Of a stretch of 64,000 nucleotides of DNA, positions 62,976 through 64,000 are shown one piece after another. The stretch comes from Mesorhizobium amorphae CCNWGS0123 (GTDB lineage Bacteria > Pseudomonadota > Alphaproteobacteria > Rhizobiales > Rhizobiaceae). The translations under genes and the position numbers were made by a program. Within the stretch, counting starts at the first letter, position 1, and every line of letters begins with the position of its first letter. The stretch spans positions 2,292,001-2,356,000 of the forward strand of contig NZ_CP015318.1 in the NCBI RefSeq assembly GCF_001686985.1, read 5' to 3'. The notes under the pieces were generated by a model. It saw only the letters and a list, made by a program, of their open reading frames with translations. It was not told the DNA's origin and searched no databases.

Positions 62976-64000
62976 TTGGAATTCGACTTGAAAACCATAG
63001 AGGCGCTGGCTCCCGACCAGGCGTCGCTCAGTGCCGCCTCCAAGCTGACCAAGCGATCGAACTGGCCGCGCCTCGAGAAGAATGAGCAGCAGGCCCTGAT
63101 CTGGGGCGAATGCCAAGGCTCCGGCTCCAACCCTTATCGCGTGGTGGTCGATACCGGCGATCACGGCTACAAATGCACCTGCCCATCGCGAAAATTTCCC
63201 TGCAAGCACACGCTGGCCCTGATGTGGATCGCCGCCACGGCACCAGCCAGCTTTGCTCCCATTGAAGCGACGCCGGAATGGGTGAATGACTGGCTTGGCC
63301 GGCGCCGCAAGACCACGTCGCAGCCTGCGGGACCCGCACCCGGCGCGGCAGCCAAGAGCATCGACGACGCTCTGCAGCCGGATGAGGCTGCCGTCGTCGA
63401 AGACGCCGCGGCCGTAGAACGCCGCGAGGTGGCGCAGCGCAAGCGGGCGCAAGAGACACGGTCCGCGGTGTCGGCGGCGCTCGATGAACTCGACCAGTGG
63501 ATCGCCGACCAGTTGCGGCTTGGTCTGTCCGGATTTGTCGACGCCAGCAGCGAGCGCTGCCGCCGCATTGCCGCGCGGCTGGTTGACCTCAAGGCAACCG
63601 CGCTTGCCGGGCGCATCGACGAGATACCGTCGCGGCTGATGGCGCTGCGCAGCGAGGAGAGACCGGACGCGGCGATCCGCGAGCTCGGCAAGCTGGTGCT
63701 GCTGGCCAAGGCCTGGCGATCGGAGCCTGACGACCCTGAACTGAAGCGGCTCGTATCGACGTCCGAAACCCGTGAACAGATTCTGGCCAACCCGGACGCA
63801 AGGCAGGTGGAAAGCCACTGGGAGGTACTCGGCGAGAAGATCGAAACCCGCCGCGACGGCTTGGTCAGCCATTCGACCTGGTTGCTCGATCTGAACAGCG
63901 TGACGCCGAAATTTGCCCTGCTGCTCGACTATTTTCCCGCATCGGCGGGACGCAGATCGAATGCCTTCGCGCCGGGCGACCGCTTCAACGCCCGGCTGGT
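62976..64000 (+). CDS. SWIM zinc-finger protein (C-terminus beyond window)
   Basis: 341 codons visible, running off the right edge. The start is TTG (62976; Leu-Glu-Phe-Asp) with GAGGGGGG 5 nt upstream; no ATG fits. The SWIM motif C-x-C-x8-C-x-H is in YKCTCPSRKFPCKHTLALMW at about residues 69-88. A Pro/Ala-rich linker follows, then a helical region (about 150-340). In many bacteria such genes head operons with a MoxR-type AAA ATPase and VWA-domain proteins; whether that holds here lies outside the window. The 205 bases before it contain no other gene. Confidence 0.85.
   Translation, partial: MEFDLKTIEALAPDQASLSAASKLTKRSNWPRLEKNEQQALIWGECQGSGSNPYRVVVDTGDHGYKCTCPSRKFPCKHTLALMWIAATAPASFAPIEATPEWVNDWLGRRRKTTSQPAGPAPGAAAKSIDDALQPDEAAVVEDAAAVERREVAQRKRAQETRSAVSAALDELDQWIADQLRLGLSGFVDASSERCRRIAARLVDLKATALAGRIDEIPSRLMALRSEERPDAAIRELGKLVLLAKAWRSEPDDPELKRLVSTSETREQILANPDARQVESHWEVLGEKIETRRDGLVSHSTWLLDLNSVTPKFALLLDYFPASAGRRSNAFAPGDRFNARL

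Noticed and set aside
62931..63872. 313-aa minus-strand frame at the right end
   Set aside because: It runs antisense to the SWIM zinc-finger gene, whose C-x-C/C-x-H motif and codon pattern are convincing.

Overview
The window reads as a high-GC alphaproteobacterial chromosome segment, most likely from Mesorhizobium or a close relative in the Rhizobiales. That genus-level call is inference. It rests on the density of sugar ABC transporters with Gfo/Idh dehydrogenases, an HWE-type histidine kinase, the style of the short rhizobial palindromic repeats, and a MmgR-like sRNA candidate. No rRNA, tRNA, CRISPR array or transposase gene was seen.

Layout. 1-3908 (minus): a ribose-type ABC importer (binding protein, permease, double ATPase, start of a second permease cut by the window edge), divergent from a GMC oxidoreductase and followed by an aldehyde dehydrogenase (4108-7430). 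7.5-10.6 kb: small orphan genes, a glyoxalase-fold protein and a PAS/HWE sensor kinase. 10.8-23.5 kb (minus): a type I secretion locus, comprising a LuxR-type regulator, two large paralogous DUF5801-like surface or secreted proteins, the ABC exporter and its HlyD-type adaptor. One large protein carries three almost identical 519-bp tandem units. 23.7-28.6 kb: redox and regulatory genes (NAD(P)-binding protein, DsbA-like protein, LysR, AraC/GlxA with a divergent membrane-anchored DJ-1/PfpI protein).

28.6-51.4 kb is a carbohydrate island. It contains a ribose-type ABC operon (32548 down to 28652), a compact run of sugar enzymes (38302 down to 32993: two TIM-barrel isomerases, Gfo/Idh, alpha/beta hydrolase, Rpe-like epimerase, ROK kinase), a self-contained cassette with DeoR, aldolase, PfkB kinase and MalK/MalE/MalF/MalG-type importer (38361-45513), and a plus-strand/LacI section with Gfo/Idh, HSL-type esterase, LacI regulator, PfkB kinase and GatZ-like protein. 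Three CG-containing motifs with TTGAC/GTCAA arms lie at three promoters here and suggest a shared LacI regulon. At the left edge of the cassette is a 17-codon permease tail with no gene, and at the right edge a promoter, Shine-Dalgarno and ATG with no gene. I infer that the cassette replaced an older ABC transporter and now drives the downstream sugar enzymes.

51.5-64 kb: a nucleoside deaminase, an Lrp/MFS divergent pair, GNAT, AnmK, a SDR lacking the usual active-site Tyr, a MetQ-MetN-MetI importer with a 2OG-Fe(II) oxygenase, a probable small RNA with a strong terminator, a GcvT-family protein with a polar amino-acid binding protein, and the start of a SWIM zinc-finger gene running off the right edge.
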